A stretch of DNA of 64,000 bases from Oscillospiraceae bacterium (GCA_015067315.1 SVMR01000002.1:1-64000); one strand, 5' to 3'. Counted from the first letter of the stretch, positions 1-8,969 are shown. Numbers and translations are program-made. The notes: a model not told the origin generated them from the letters alone.

Positions 1-2878
1 TGTTCGCAAAAATCATAAGCGCAAGAAGAACCGCAGTTAAACCGAGCAGACAAACAAGCAGAATATTGTTGATTCCGTCCTGCAAAAGTTTCTGGTTGCT
101 TTCATGATAGAATTCAATATCCATATATTCGCTTCTTGCGTAAACAAGAAGGGAAGTATCAACGTCGTATTTCGAAAGACTCTCTTTTGCGGTGATATAA
201 AAATCAGTCGTTCCGTAACCGGTTGAAAGATACATAACCTTGAAAGAACGTACTTCGTTATGGGAACGGGTTCTGATGGAGTTCGGAAGAATATATCCCG
301 CAAGTTTTGAAGAACAGATTATCTGATAACCTTCGTCGGAACCGCTTATCGGCCATATTCCTTCTTCCGGGAAATAATAAATTATTGCGCCGACTTTTAC
401 CGTATCAGAAAAGATTTTATATGTATAGCTCATTCCGCCGATATAGCGGGTCTGGGCGCCGATTGTGATTCTGTCGCCGACGGAAATTCCGGAATCTTTT
501 TTATAAATATGCTTATATTCTTCATAGAAGGTGAGATTGATTCCGGAGGAGGCAACTTTTTCCCAACCGGTTCCTTCGGAAGAATCCTTGCTTTTTCCGT
601 TATTTTTATAAAGCGGAACAAAAACAAGAACCTCTTCGCCCGCTTCAAAAGCTTCTTTATCGAGCTGTCCGACCGTTGCGGCGGAATTGAATTTTTCAAA
701 AGATTCGCTTTCGGAAGAAATTGCATAAAGCTTAATCGGATATCCGGAAAAATCGTCTGCGCCGTAGCTGTCGCTTATAATTTTAAGATTATCGCCGTAG
801 GCTTTTTCAAGAAGAAAACTTTCAACGGAATCGCTTTTCAAAACGGCGTCATCCGCGGTACGCTGAACTTCAATCGATTCGCATACGCCGAGAGCTTCAA
901 GCGCGGAAATATATTCCGGAAGCTGCCTGTCGGAAGCGGAAAACGGAAGCTGGAGAAAATAATCCGGGCGGTTGTCGCGTTCAACGGTTTCGCGGTACGG
1001 AGTCATAAAACGGAATCCGATGAAAACGCAAAGAGTCATTATAAGCATCATAAAAACGCAAAGAGCCGCATTGCCCAAAGTTCTGCTTTTGTTTGCGGAA
1101 AGACCGCGGAGAGTTACGTTGAAAAAATTCTGCTCCATATCTTTTTTCGGAGGAGCAAGAGGTTTTTTTCTTGCCGTTCTTCCGGTAAGGGGAACGCCGA
1201 TTGCCATAATACTTGGAATCATCATTCCAATGAAAAGAGCAAAAGTTCCGGCAAGAATCGCAAAAACAAAAATCAAAGGGTCAACGGTATAAATAATGTC
1301 GCGGTTCTGCGCTTTTTCAAGAAAGAAAGTTGTGATATAAGCTCCGCCAAGACCGAGAACGGCGCCCACAGGAAGAGTTGTGATCCAGAAATAGAAGAAT
1401 TCCCAAAAGAGCATCTGACCTATCTGCTTGCTTTCCGCGCCGATTGATTTCATCAGAATGATTCTGCGGAGCCTTTTCTTCATCTGGGTAAAGAAAATCT
1501 GGAAAACAGCGGAAACCGTTGTTACAAAAAGGATTACAGTAACAAGAGTAAGGGTTTGTCCGTTTCCCTCGGAAGAGGAGGGATATGCAAAACGGTTAAG
1601 GCGCAAAACCGTTAAGTCATGCGGTTTTTCGGCAGATTCTGCGGAAATATGTCCGTTTTCGTTTTTGATTCCGCTATTGATTATTGTTCTGCAATCTTCC
1701 CAAAGTTCTCTTGCGGAAGAATTTTCCGAAGAAAGGAAAACAAGATTGAAATACGGTTTGAAATCAAAGTTGGTATATTTTTCAACGGCTTTTTTCTGGG
1801 CGCCGATATAGACGTTATAGTTTTCTTCGGTTACAAAACCGCTTGGAAGAGGAAGCATTCCGGTATCCCATCTGTCGGAAAAAGTATCGACAACGCCGCA
1901 GACGGTATATGTAAACGGAATATTTACGATAATATCTTTTTTGTTTATGGTGATTCGGACGTTGAGATTTTCATAACCGATAAGATCGGCGGTTTGTCCG
2001 CAGAAAAAAGCTTTTTCCTCTTCGGTCATATTTGCAATCATATAATCGGTTATTCCGGAATCATAGGGGTTGTTGCCTTCAACAAAAAAAGAATAAACTT
2101 TTGTGAACTGTTCTTCGGTCATTTCATCAAAAGGAAGAATTTGTCCGCTTGGATGTTCTTCGTCCGCAAGAACCATTGCAAGAAGACTTCCTTCGCGCTG
2201 GCCGGGATATACGGAGAAAAATTCTTCATAAATTGGTTTATTGAAATTCAAAACGGAAGGATCGATATAGTTCCAGAATTTACGGTTATAAAGGTCGATT
2301 CCTTCTTCTATAATGTCTTTTTTTGCGAGTTCAACAATTTCCTCAAGCCTTGCAAGATATTCTTCGTTTGCGGGAATGTTAATTTGGGAAACAACGGTAA
2401 AGCTGTCCCCGAGTTTTAAATTGAGGGAAGAAAGCCTTGCGTATTCAAGAGCGATTTCGTTTTTTGCTTCGGGCCATTTTCCTTCTTTAAGAGTTAGATT
2501 TCCGTTTTTTTCAAAAACCTCCGAAAAAGGAGTTATGTAATATTCGTTGTCGCCGGAAAAATAATCGATTCCCGAAACGGAAACCATCGGAAGAACAATG
2601 GAGTTTCCGGCTTTTTCGGTAAGTTCAAAAATTGTTTCTTCGGTGAGATTTACGGTTGAATCCTTTTCGCTGTATTCCGCGCCGGTAAGTTCGGAATCGG
2701 AAACCATAACCTGCCAGCTTCCGTATGTTTCGTGGCGCTGGCGTTCATCGGTTTCCTGGAGTGAAGTTATAATTGTTGTTGAAAGAACAAGAAAAAGAAA
2801 AGCAAGGGCAACAACGCTCCAAAGCAAAAGACTGTTTCGTTTTTGCCCAAAAAGTCCGCGCAAGGCGATTTTACGCAT
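1..2878 (-). CDS. FtsX-type ABC transporter permease (3' end beyond window)
   Basis: Reading from ATG at 2878 to the window edge gives about 959 residues with no stop. It opens with a basic stretch (MRKIALRGLFGQKRNS) and a membrane segment near residues 17-37. A long extracytoplasmic region of about 360 residues follows, then a cluster of membrane helices with the basic loop MKKRLRRIILMKSIGA typical of FtsX/MacB permeases. A second 'TLRGLSANKSRTLGNAALC' segment then starts the next half, so the duplicated-half layout of large permeases is visible. The last residues (LLVCLLGLTAVLLALMIFAN) begin another helix. The partner ATPase is probably beyond the edge. An AGAGG ribosome binding site precedes the ATG. 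The substrate cannot be told; lipid or peptide efflux is typical of the family. Confidence 0.88.
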   Translation of the reverse strand, partial: MRKIALRGLFGQKRNSLLLWSVVALAFLFLVLSTTIITSLQETDERQRHETYGSWQVMVSDSELTGAEYSEKDSTVNLTEETIFELTEKAGNSIVLPMVSVSGIDYFSGDNEYYITPFSEVFEKNGNLTLKEGKWPEAKNEIALEYARLSSLNLKLGDSFTVVSQINIPANEEYLARLEEIVELAKKDIIEEGIDLYNRKFWNYIDPSVLNFNKPIYEEFFSVYPGQREGSLLAMVLADEEHPSGQILPFDEMTEEQFTKVYSFFVEGNNPYDSGITDYMIANMTEEEKAFFCGQTADLIGYENLNVRITINKKDIIVNIPFTYTVCGVVDTFSDRWDTGMLPLPSGFVTEENYNVYIGAQKKAVEKYTNFDFKPYFNLVFLSSENSSARELWEDCRTIINSGIKNENGHISAESAEKPHDLTVLRLNRFAYPSSSEGNGQTLTLVTVILFVTTVSAVFQIFFTQMKKRLRRIILMKSIGAESKQIGQMLFWEFFYFWITTLPVGAVLGLGGAYITTFFLEKAQNRDIIYTVDPLIFVFAILAGTFALFIGMMIPSIMAIGVPLTGRTARKKPLAPPKKDMEQNFFNVTLRGLSANKSRTLGNAALCVFMMLIMTLCVFIGFRFMTPYRETVERDNRPDYFLQLPFSASDRQLPEYISALEALGVCESIEVQRTADDAVLKSDSVESFLLEKAYGDNLKIISDSYGADDFSGYPIKLYAISSESESFEKFNSAATVGQLDKEAFEAGEEVLVFVPLYKNNGKSKDSSEGTGWEKVASSGINLTFYEEYKHIYKKDSGISVGDRITIGAQTRYIGGMSYTYKIFSDTVKVGAIIYYFPEEGIWPISGSDEGYQIICSSKLAGYILPNSIRTRSHNEVRSFKVMYLSTGYGTTDFYITAKESLSKYDVDTSLLVYARSEYMDIEFYHESNQKLLQDGINNILLVCLLGLTAVLLALMIFAN

Positions 2879-2915
2879 ACTTAAACCTCTTTTCGACATA
2901 AAATAAACCGTTGTT

Positions 2916-2944
2916 ATTCTACCATATTTTAAATAATAATACAA
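2916..2944 (-). promoter_or_regulatory. Sigma-A-type promoter for the FtsX-type permease
   Basis: On the minus strand TTGTAT (2944-2939), a 17-base spacer and TAGAAT (2921-2916) lie just upstream of the permease start at 2878. The fit to -35/-10 consensus is good, but the call is by sequence only. Confidence 0.6.
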
Positions 2945-3017
2945 CTTTAATTGAGTTTTGAAAGAATAATCCGAAAATTTCTGTTTATTAAGATTTTTTT
3001 AAGATTTTCGGATTTTA

Positions 3018-3046
3018 TTGAAGATTAGCGTTAATTGATTTATAAT
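3018..3046 (+). promoter_or_regulatory. Sigma-A-type promoter for the PstS-like gene
   Basis: TTGAAG (3018-3023), a 17-base spacer and a consensus TATAAT (3041-3046). It lies upstream of the binding-protein gene and overlaps a possible in-frame TTG at 3035, which helps rule that TTG out as the start codon. Confidence 0.7.
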
Positions 3047-3079
3047 GAAGCTGAAAAAATTAAGAAGGAGGGGAATATT

Positions 3080-4258
3080 TTGGAAAAGAAGGAAATTTTT
3101 AAAACAAAAAGCGCTGAAATTGCGGCAAAAATTCTTTTTACCGGCGTTGCAGCCGCTGCGTCTTATTTTATTGTTCTCGTTGTTTTCATAATGCTGTCGC
3201 TTATCGGAGTTAATATTGTTTTGTCGGTTATCGGAGCGGGCATTGTTCCGCTTCTTTTAATCCTTTTGATCTGGTGCAAAAACAGAAAGAAAGTGTTTAA
3301 ATATTGGACTGTTTTTGCTGCAGTCGCGGTTGTTGCGGTCGGAATTGATTACGGAATAGATTTGTATGACAGAATGATTACAATAGATACGACACCGAAT
3401 ATCGCGGTCAATGAATATCTTCCTTTTGATGATGATTCAAAAATTGTCGTTCTTGATAAGGAAGCGAGCATTGAAATTGAAGGCGATTTGCCTGTTGTTG
3501 ACGGAGCCGCGGCGGTTTTTCCCGTTTATTCCGCTTTTGTAAATGCGGTTTATCCGGAAACAACCGAACTTTGGGACGGTGTTTTTGAATATAACAACAC
3601 GGTCGGCGGATATAAACTTCTCGGAGAAAAACAAACGGATATTTTCTTCGGCGCATATCCTTCGGAAGAACAGATTTCCGATGCGAAAGCGAAAGGAACG
3701 GAATTTGTTTATACTCCCATCGGATACGATGCTTTCGTTTTCTTTGTCCATAAAGATAACCCCATAGATAATCTTACAACAGAGCAGGTTCAGGCGATTT
3801 ATTCAGGGGAAATAAGAAACTGGAAAGAACTCGGCGGACCGGACGAGGAAATTGCGGCATATCAGCGCAACGAGGGAAGCGGAAGCCAAAGTATGCTTAT
3901 CCGCTTTATGGACGGAAAAAAGATTATGAATGCCCCGACGGAAATGGTGGATGATTTTATGTCCGGAATTGTTGAACAGGTTTCGGATTACAGAAACAAA
4001 AAAGGTTCAATTGGTTTTTCGTTCAGATATTATCTTGAGGGAATCATAAAAAATCCGGATATTAAAATCCTGAGCATAGACGGCGTTGCGCCGACTGTTG
4101 AAAACATCAAAAACGGAAGCTATCCGATAACAGGCCCCCTTTATGCGGTAACATGGGAAGGAAACAGCAATAAAAACGTTGAAAAGCTTCTTGATTGGGT
4201 GCTTTCGGAAGAAGGACAGGAAATAATTGAAAAAACAGGGTATGTCGGAGTAAAATAA
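3080..4258 (+). CDS. Membrane-anchored PstS-like substrate-binding protein
   Basis: A protein of 392 residues. The start chosen is TTG at 3080, preceded by AAGGAGGGG at 3065-3073; the earlier in-frame TTG at 3035 lies inside the promoter. About three hydrophobic segments fill residues 20-95. A periplasmic-binding-protein domain runs from about residue 125 to the end, with the family hallmark 'RNEGSGSQSM', comparable to the phosphate-contacting ExGSGT loop of PstS. PstS-type proteins bind phosphate for the PstCAB importer, but no pstC, pstA or pstB is in the window. The multi-helix anchor replaces the usual lipoprotein signal. It could bind another oxyanion or act as a sensor. The next gene overlaps it by one base. 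Confidence 0.78.
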   Translation: MEKKEIFKTKSAEIAAKILFTGVAAAASYFIVLVVFIMLSLIGVNIVLSVIGAGIVPLLLILLIWCKNRKKVFKYWTVFAAVAVVAVGIDYGIDLYDRMITIDTTPNIAVNEYLPFDDDSKIVVLDKEASIEIEGDLPVVDGAAAVFPVYSAFVNAVYPETTELWDGVFEYNNTVGGYKLLGEKQTDIFFGAYPSEEQISDAKAKGTEFVYTPIGYDAFVFFVHKDNPIDNLTTEQVQAIYSGEIRNWKELGGPDEEIAAYQRNEGSGSQSMLIRFMDGKKIMNAPTEMVDDFMSGIVEQVSDYRNKKGSIGFSFRYYLEGIIKNPDIKILSIDGVAPTVENIKNGSYPITGPLYAVTWEGNSNKNVEKLLDWVLSEEGQEIIEKTGYVGVK

Positions 4259-4836
4259 TGATAATTAAACTGTATCATATGAGCGAAACCCTTAAACTCG
4301 ATGATGAACTTTTGCCGGATTATTTTAATAAATCCGCTTATTGCGAACCTTATATTTCTGCAATGGAAAAAGGCGTTGCTTCGCTTGAATTACTGCTTGA
4401 ACAAAAGATTGAGGAACAGCGGGAAGATTGGAATGATATTGTAAAATGGTGCGTGGAAGGTGTTTTTGAATATATCAGAAAAACCGAATTTCCGCATATT
4501 CCGAGCAGAACAAAAAGCAATTATTATTTTGATAATCTTGATGATTTTGCGGTTTTGTATCAGGCGGGCTGGGCGCAGGAACCGGAAGAAGAAAGAAGCA
4601 AACTGCGGCTTTATGAAATAGAAATTCCGGCGGAAAATATTTTTAAATTCGATATGTCGGTTTTTGATGAAGCATACGATAAAATGCATGATGATAAAGA
4701 TTTGGAATCTTTAATAATTTATGCGCGTAAATATTTCAGCGGTCAAAAAACAGAAAAACCCGTATTGGAAATTATGAGCGACAGCCGCGCAAAAGCGGTT
4801 AAAGATATTTCTGATTATCTGAAAAATATTACATAA
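4258..4836 (+). CDS. Uncharacterised protein, possibly DUF2441-like
   Basis: A protein of 192 residues whose ATG overlaps the stop of the PstS-like gene (TAATG), so the two are translationally coupled. It is soluble and acidic, with no signal peptide or membrane segment. The N-terminal 'IKLYHMSETL' and the later 'PSRTKSNYYFDNLDDFAVLY' recall the YH...SR...YF pattern of DUF2441-type, ADP-ribosyltransferase-like folds. I cannot confirm that similarity by eye. No catalytic function is assigned. A strong hairpin terminator follows immediately, closing a two-gene operon. Structure prediction would settle whether the transferase-like fold is real. Confidence 0.6.
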   Translation: MIIKLYHMSETLKLDDELLPDYFNKSAYCEPYISAMEKGVASLELLLEQKIEEQREDWNDIVKWCVEGVFEYIRKTEFPHIPSRTKSNYYFDNLDDFAVLYQAGWAQEPEEERSKLRLYEIEIPAENIFKFDMSVFDEAYDKMHDDKDLESLIIYARKYFSGQKTEKPVLEIMSDSRAKAVKDISDYLKNIT

Positions 4837-4838
4837 AA

Positions 4839-4876
4839 AATAACCGGAGAGCTTTTGCTCTTCGGTTATTTTATTT
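4839..4876. terminator. Intrinsic terminator, bidirectional
   Basis: Stem AATAACCGGAGAGC / GCTCTTCGGTTATT with a TTTT loop and T-rich flanks on both sides. It can end the 4258..4836 transcript on the plus strand and also dapA transcripts arriving from the minus strand. Confidence 0.8.
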
Positions 4877-4916
4877 CTATATGGGTGCATTTATCCGGAA
4901 AAATCCTGTGAATTAT

Positions 4917-4994
4917 TTTGAGCACCGCTTCAAGATGTTTTTCGGGAAAGCCTATGCTCAAAATGCCGATATGCAAAATATAGCGGTGCTCAAA
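4917..4994. repeat. 13-base inverted repeat TTTGAGCACCGCT, spanning the dapA stop
   Basis: The left arm at 4917-4929 and the right arm at 4982-4994 are perfect reverse complements separated by 52 bases. The right arm covers the dapA stop codon (4990-4992). Both arms contain the TGAGCACCG oligomer that recurs across the window, and further TGAGCAT variants lie between and beside them. No T-tract follows, so it is not an ordinary terminator. Confidence 0.7.
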
Positions 4995-5877
4995 GGATTC
5001 CATAATGCTCAAGAACTTTTCGGAGGTTTTCCTTTTTGCTATCATCCATCGGACCGAGCGGAAGTCTGCACGGACCGAAATCTTTTCCGAGCATATTAAT
5101 CGCTTCTTTTACGGGAATCGGGTTAACATCGGAAAAAAGCGCATCAATAAGCGGAATAATCTCAATTTGCTTTTTTGCGGCTTCAATATATTTTCCCTCA
5201 AAAAAGAGCGAACAAAGTTTTTGCATTTTTTCCGGAACAATGTTTGCGGCGACGGAAATAACTCCTTTTGCGCCGATGCTCAAAAACGGAACGGTGAGTT
5301 CGTCGCTTCCGGAATATATATCGATTTTGTCGCCGCAAAGGGAAAGAGTCCGTTCCGCCTGGGCAAGATTTCCCGAAGCCTCTTTGATTGCGCAGATGAA
5401 CGGGTTTTCGGCAAGTTTTGCGTAAGTTTCCGGTTTGATGTTGACGCCGGTTCTTGAAGGGACGTTATAAACAATCAGCGGAAGCTGGCACCATTTTGTG
5501 ATATAGGAATAATGTTCGATAAGTCCGTTTTCATTTGCTTTGTTATAATATGGAGTTACCGCAAGAACAGCGTCTGCTCCGGCGTTTCTTGCGTTCAGGG
5601 CAAGTTTTGCCGCATGGCGGGTGTTGTTGCTTCCTGCGCCCGCAATAAGCGGTACACGGCGGTTTATGACATCCTTTGCACAGCAGATTATGTTGTATTG
5701 TTCCTCGTCGGAAAGAACGGCGGATTCGCCGGTTGTTCCGTTTACAACAATTGCGTCCGCGCCTTTTTCAATAAGTTCGTCAATATGTTCGGCATATTTT
5801 TTTAAATTGACGCTTCCGTCGGAATGCATGGGTGTTGCCGCCGCAGCGCCGCATCCGGTAAAAATTGTATTTTTCAT
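4990..5877 (-). CDS. dapA: 4-hydroxy-tetrahydrodipicolinate synthase
   Basis: A cytoplasmic TIM-barrel aldolase of 295 residues, the usual family length. It condenses pyruvate with aspartate semialdehyde, the first committed step to diaminopimelate and lysine. Visible motifs are GTTGES (47-52) at the active site, Tyr137 in 'VYNVPSRTG', the Schiff-base Lys165 in 'AIKEASGN' and 'YSGSDEL'. It lies directly downstream of asd, which supplies its substrate. Its ribosome binding site GGAGG is part of the hairpin at 5888-5926, so translation or transcription may be controlled there. ATG is at 5877. The identification is secure. Confidence 0.97.
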   Translation of the reverse strand: MKNTIFTGCGAAAATPMHSDGSVNLKKYAEHIDELIEKGADAIVVNGTTGESAVLSDEEQYNIICCAKDVINRRVPLIAGAGSNNTRHAAKLALNARNAGADAVLAVTPYYNKANENGLIEHYSYITKWCQLPLIVYNVPSRTGVNIKPETYAKLAENPFICAIKEASGNLAQAERTLSLCGDKIDIYSGSDELTVPFLSIGAKGVISVAANIVPEKMQKLCSLFFEGKYIEAAKKQIEIIPLIDALFSDVNPIPVKEAINMLGKDFGPCRLPLGPMDDSKKENLRKVLEHYGIL

Positions 5878-5887
5878 AATAAAAAAA

Positions 5888-5926
5888 CCTCCGCAACGAT
5901 TCAGATAATAGAAATCTATGCGGAGG
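5888..5926 (-). promoter_or_regulatory. asd-dapA intercistronic hairpin: terminator overlapping the dapA RBS
   Basis: On the minus strand CCTCCGCA (5926-5919), a 23-base loop and TGCGGAGG (5895-5888) are followed by seven T residues, then ATTATG with the dapA start. The 3' arm of the stem contains the dapA ribosome binding site GGAGG. The element can therefore act as a partial terminator and also hide the binding site. It is too short for a lysine riboswitch. Confidence 0.7.
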
Positions 5927-5944
5927 ATTTTTTTATTATGTTAT

Positions 5945-7024
5945 TTAATCAAAATAGCCTTTTGCGGCATAAAGTTCCGCCATAAGAACGTTTCCGCCGG
6001 CGGCGCCTCTTAAAGTGTTATGGGAAAGGCTTACGAATTTATAGTCATACTGACTGTCGGAGCGAAGTCTTCCGATGGAAACGCCCATTCCTTTTTCAAG
6101 ATTGCGGTCAAGTTTTGCCTGGGGTCTGTCGGGTTCTTCAAAATAGGTGAGAAAATGTTCCGGAGCGGAAGGAAGTTCAAGAATTTGAGGTTCGCCTTTA
6201 TATTCCGCCCAGCATTTTTTGATTTCCTCGATTGAAGGTTTGTTTTCAAAACTTACAAAAACCGCGGCGGTATGACCGTCGGAAACCGGAACGCGAAGAC
6301 ATTGGGTCGTTATAGCGGGAGAAACGGCATTGATGATTTTTCCGTTTTCGAGTTTTCCCCAGATTTTAAGCGGTTCGTTTTCGCTTTTTTCCTCTTCGCC
6401 GCCGATATAGGGGATAAGGTTATCAACCATTTCCGGCCAGCGTTCAAAGTTTTTTCCGGCGCCGGAAATTGCCTGGTAAGTGCAGGCAAGAACTTTTGTG
6501 ATGCCGAATTTCATAAGAGGATGAAGCGCTGGAACGTAGCTTTGGATTGAGCAGTTGGATTTTACGGAAATAAATCCGCGCTTTGTTCCAAGACGCTGTT
6601 TCTGCTCCGCAACAACCGCAATGTGTTCCGGGTTTATTTCCGGAATAATCATCGGAACGTCAGAAACTCCGCGGTTTGCGCTGTTGTTGGACATAACCGG
6701 ACATTCGAGTTTCGCGTATTTTTCTTCAAGTTCCTTGGTTTTAGATTTATCCATATTGACCGCGCAGAAAACAAAATCAACAAGGGAAGCGATTCCTTCG
6801 GCGTCTTTTTCTGCGTCAAGAACGGTCATTTCTTTTACCGCTTCGGGAATTTTCGTTTCCATTGCCCAACGTCCGGAAACAGCTTCATCATAGGTTTTTC
6901 CGGCGCTTTTTCCGGAAGCGGCAAGAACTTCGATATTGAACCAGGGATGATTTGCCAAAAGAGTAATAAGGCGCTGCCCGACCATTCCGGTTGCCCCGAT
7001 TATTCCAACTTTATAATTTTTCAT
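5945..7024 (-). CDS. asd: Aspartate-semialdehyde dehydrogenase, archaeal/fungal-type
   Basis: A protein of 359 residues starting at ATG 7024 after AAAGGAGG; a longer upstream frame has no better site. It reduces aspartyl phosphate to aspartate semialdehyde with NADPH. Visible are the Rossmann motif 'GIIGATGMVGQ' (7-17), the catalytic Cys158 in 'KSNCSIQ' and His251 in 'PVSDGHTAAVF'. The 'SNNSANR' and 'IPEINPEH' segments and the length match the archaeal/fungal branch rather than the classic proteobacterial enzyme. dapA follows, forming a lysine/peptidoglycan-precursor operon. No lysine riboswitch is visible upstream. Confidence is high. Confidence 0.95.
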   Translation of the reverse strand: MKNYKVGIIGATGMVGQRLITLLANHPWFNIEVLAASGKSAGKTYDEAVSGRWAMETKIPEAVKEMTVLDAEKDAEGIASLVDFVFCAVNMDKSKTKELEEKYAKLECPVMSNNSANRGVSDVPMIIPEINPEHIAVVAEQKQRLGTKRGFISVKSNCSIQSYVPALHPLMKFGITKVLACTYQAISGAGKNFERWPEMVDNLIPYIGGEEEKSENEPLKIWGKLENGKIINAVSPAITTQCLRVPVSDGHTAAVFVSFENKPSIEEIKKCWAEYKGEPQILELPSAPEHFLTYFEEPDRPQAKLDRNLEKGMGVSIGRLRSDSQYDYKFVSLSHNTLRGAAGGNVLMAELYAAKGYFD

Positions 7025-7171
7025 TAAAGAAACCTCCTTTAATAAAAATGCTTGCAATAAATCCTGTGTTGCAATATAATATATAAGTTATATTTAATAT
7101 GTTTTTGATTTTATCATTACATATTTTTTCTGTCAATATTTTTAATAATTTTTAATAAAAACGGTGATTTA

Positions 7172-8197
7172 ATGAAAACAAGCGATTTTTATTTTGACCT
7201 TCCGGAGGAACTTATTGCGCAGCATCCTGCGGACCAGCGCGACCATTCCCGCCTTATGCATCTCAACAGAGAAAGCGGAGAGGTTGAACACAGACATTTT
7301 TATGATATAATCGACCTTCTTGAACCGGGTGATCTTCTTGTTCTCAACAATTCAAGAGTTATTCCCGCAAGACTTATCGGCGAAAGGGAAGATACCCATT
7401 CTCCCATCGAGTTTCTTCTTCTTAAACAAAAGGATCTTGACGTTTGGGAAATTCTTGTCCGTCCCGGAAAACACGCAAAAATCGGAAAAAGATTTGTTTT
7501 CGGCGGAGGACTTCTTAAAGCGGAAGTTATCGATATCGTTGAAGAAGGCAACAGAATCGTAAAATTTGAACATGAAGGCAATATCTATAACGTGCTCGAT
7601 GAAATCGGTCAGATGCCCCTTCCGCCTTATATTACCGAAAAACTTGAGGATAAGGAACGTTATCAGACCGTTTATTCCGACCCGATCGGTTCTGCGGCAG
7701 CTCCCACTGCGGGACTTCATTTTACCGAGGAGCTTCTTGAAAGAATCAGAGCAAAGGGCGTTAAAACCGCTTTTGTAACTCTTCATGTAGGTCTCGGAAC
7801 TTTCCGCCCGGTAAAGGTTGAGGATTTTGAAAATCATATAATGCATACGGAACATTATATGCTTCCGGAAGAAACCGCGAAACTTATTAACGAAACAAAA
7901 GCCGCCGGACACCGGGTTATTGCCGTTGGAACAACTTCCTGCAGAACCCTTGAATCCGTTGCATCAAAATTCGGCGAAATAAAAGCGGACGACGACGATA
8001 CAAGCATTTTTATTTATCCAGGATATAAATTCAAGGTTCTTGACGGTCTTATCACTAACTTCCATCTTCCGGAAAGCACCCTTATTATGCTTGTTTCCGC
8101 CTTTGCGGGTTACGAAAACGTAATGAACGCTTATAAAACCGCCGTTGAGGAAAAATACAGATTTTTCAGTTTCGGTGATTCCATGGCGATTCTTTAA
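7172..8197 (+). CDS. queA: tRNA preQ1(34) S-adenosylmethionine ribosyltransferase-isomerase
   Basis: A protein of 341 residues, typical of QueA. It moves the ribosyl part of S-adenosylmethionine onto preQ1 in tRNA, making epoxyqueuosine. Family motifs are '[16 protein letters not shown]' at the N-terminus, '[13 protein letters not shown]', '[10 protein letters not shown]', '[12 protein letters not shown]', '[11 protein letters not shown]' and '[13 protein letters not shown]' near the end. A GGTGAT site precedes the ATG. The next queuosine gene, tgt, is normally adjacent; here a rubredoxin and an XRE regulator on the opposite strand come between. A strong terminator follows queA. Confidence 0.97.
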   Translation: MKTSDFYFDLPEELIAQHPADQRDHSRLMHLNRESGEVEHRHFYDIIDLLEPGDLLVLNNSRVIPARLIGEREDTHSPIEFLLLKQKDLDVWEILVRPGKHAKIGKRFVFGGGLLKAEVIDIVEEGNRIVKFEHEGNIYNVLDEIGQMPLPPYITEKLEDKERYQTVYSDPIGSAAAPTAGLHFTEELLERIRAKGVKTAFVTLHVGLGTFRPVKVEDFENHIMHTEHYMLPEETAKLINETKAAGHRVIAVGTTSCRTLESVASKFGEIKADDDDTSIFIYPGYKFKVLDGLITNFHLPESTLIMLVSAFAGYENVMNAYKTAVEEKYRFFSFGDSMAIL

Positions 8198-8210
8198 ACT
8201 GAATAAACGA

Positions 8211-8240
8211 AAAGCGACCGTTTTGCGGTCGCTTTTTTTG
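8211..8240 (+). terminator. Intrinsic terminator after queA
   Basis: Stem AAGCGACCG / CGGTCGCTT with a TTTTG loop, followed by a run of T residues. Confidence 0.9.
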
Positions 8241-8287
8241 CATTGATGTAAGTTTTCGGGCAATTATTCAACAGCTTGATTTTGAAT

Positions 8288-8461
8288 TTATCCCTGAACG
8301 TCTTTTGCAACGTTTCTGAATTTATCTTTCGGCATTTTGCAGAGAGGGCAATGGAAATCTGCCGGAAGGTCTTCAAATTTGGTGCCGGGAGCAATTCCTC
8401 TTTCGGGAATGCCTTTTTCTTCGTCATAGGTGTATCCACAGATCATGCAGGTATATTTCAT
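8288..8461 (-). CDS. Rubredoxin-like protein
   Basis: A small protein of 57 residues starting at ATG 8461 after AAAGGAG. It has two CxxC iron-binding knuckles, CMIC (5-8) and CPLC (38-41), within the rubredoxin frame: 'GYTYDEEKG', '[15 protein letters not shown]'. Rubredoxins carry single electrons through one Fe(Cys)4 centre and in anaerobes often serve peroxide- or superoxide-detoxifying enzymes. No partner enzyme is adjacent. The C-terminal '[13 protein letters not shown]' is slightly longer than the minimal domain. It stands alone on the minus strand, convergent with queA. Confidence 0.93.
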   Translation of the reverse strand: MKYTCMICGYTYDEEKGIPERGIAPGTKFEDLPADFHCPLCKMPKDKFRNVAKDVQG

Positions 8462-8577
8462 AAGATTATCTCCTTTAATATTATTGATTTTCTATCAAAG
8501 TATTTCCTTGATTTGTCTGTATTATACACCAATATATTCCGGTTTTCTGTAACTTAATCACATTAAATAAATATTTT

Positions 8578-8946
8578 TTAATCTTTTTTAAGATTTTTAT
8601 AGTTTTCGAGTTCTTCCGCAGTCATATGGTCTTCGAGCACGCCGAAAATTATTTTTCTGTCCCTTGCGCTTGCTCTTCCGAATGCGCTTAGCATGAGGGA
8701 TTCTTCCGTGCTCAAGGTTTTTATCGGGGCAGGGAAGCCGCTTATTCCCATAAGATAATCAAGCGAAACGTCAAGCGCTTCCGCAATTTCCGCGGCTATA
8801 TCCGCCTGGGGCTTTCTGCTGTTGTTTACATATCGCGAAAGGGTTGCTTCGGTTGCGCCGATTTTCTGCGCAAGCCAGCTTTGGGTTATTCCGCGCTGTT
8901 TCATTATTTTTTTGACTTTTCTTCCGAAATCTTTTATTTCTGCCAT
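8578..8946 (-). CDS. XRE-family helix-turn-helix regulator
   Basis: A protein of 122 residues. The start chosen is ATG 8946 with GGAG nine bases upstream; the in-frame TTG at 8961 overlaps that site. Residues 8-64 form a Cro/CI-type helix-turn-helix ('RGITQSWLAQKIGATEATLSRY...LDYLMG'). The short acidic C-terminal tail has no recognisable sensor domain. The gene is divergent from tgt, with about 190 bases between, where a good promoter overlaps an AT-rich inverted repeat. Autoregulation, or control of tgt or rubredoxin, is plausible but unproven. Targets are unknown. Confidence 0.88.
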   Translation of the reverse strand: MAEIKDFGRKVKKIMKQRGITQSWLAQKIGATEATLSRYVNNSRKPQADIAAEIAEALDVSLDYLMGISGFPAPIKTLSTEESLMLSAFGRASARDRKIIFGVLEDHMTAEELENYKNLKKD

Positions 8947-8969
8947 TTTCAATATCTCCAAAATATCAG

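Noticed and set aside
509..2419. Long open frames on the plus strand opposite the FtsX-type permease
   Set aside because: The minus-strand frame runs through the whole region with permease helices and a promoter; the plus frames have low-complexity antisense composition.
3035..3079. Earlier TTG start for the PstS-like protein
   Set aside because: It lies within the promoter (-35 to -10), so it would not be in the transcript; TTG 3080 has AAGGAGG.
4881..5099. Possible 72-residue plus-strand protein next to the dapA end
   Set aside because: It has no ribosome binding site, overlaps dapA antisense and shows no family pattern.
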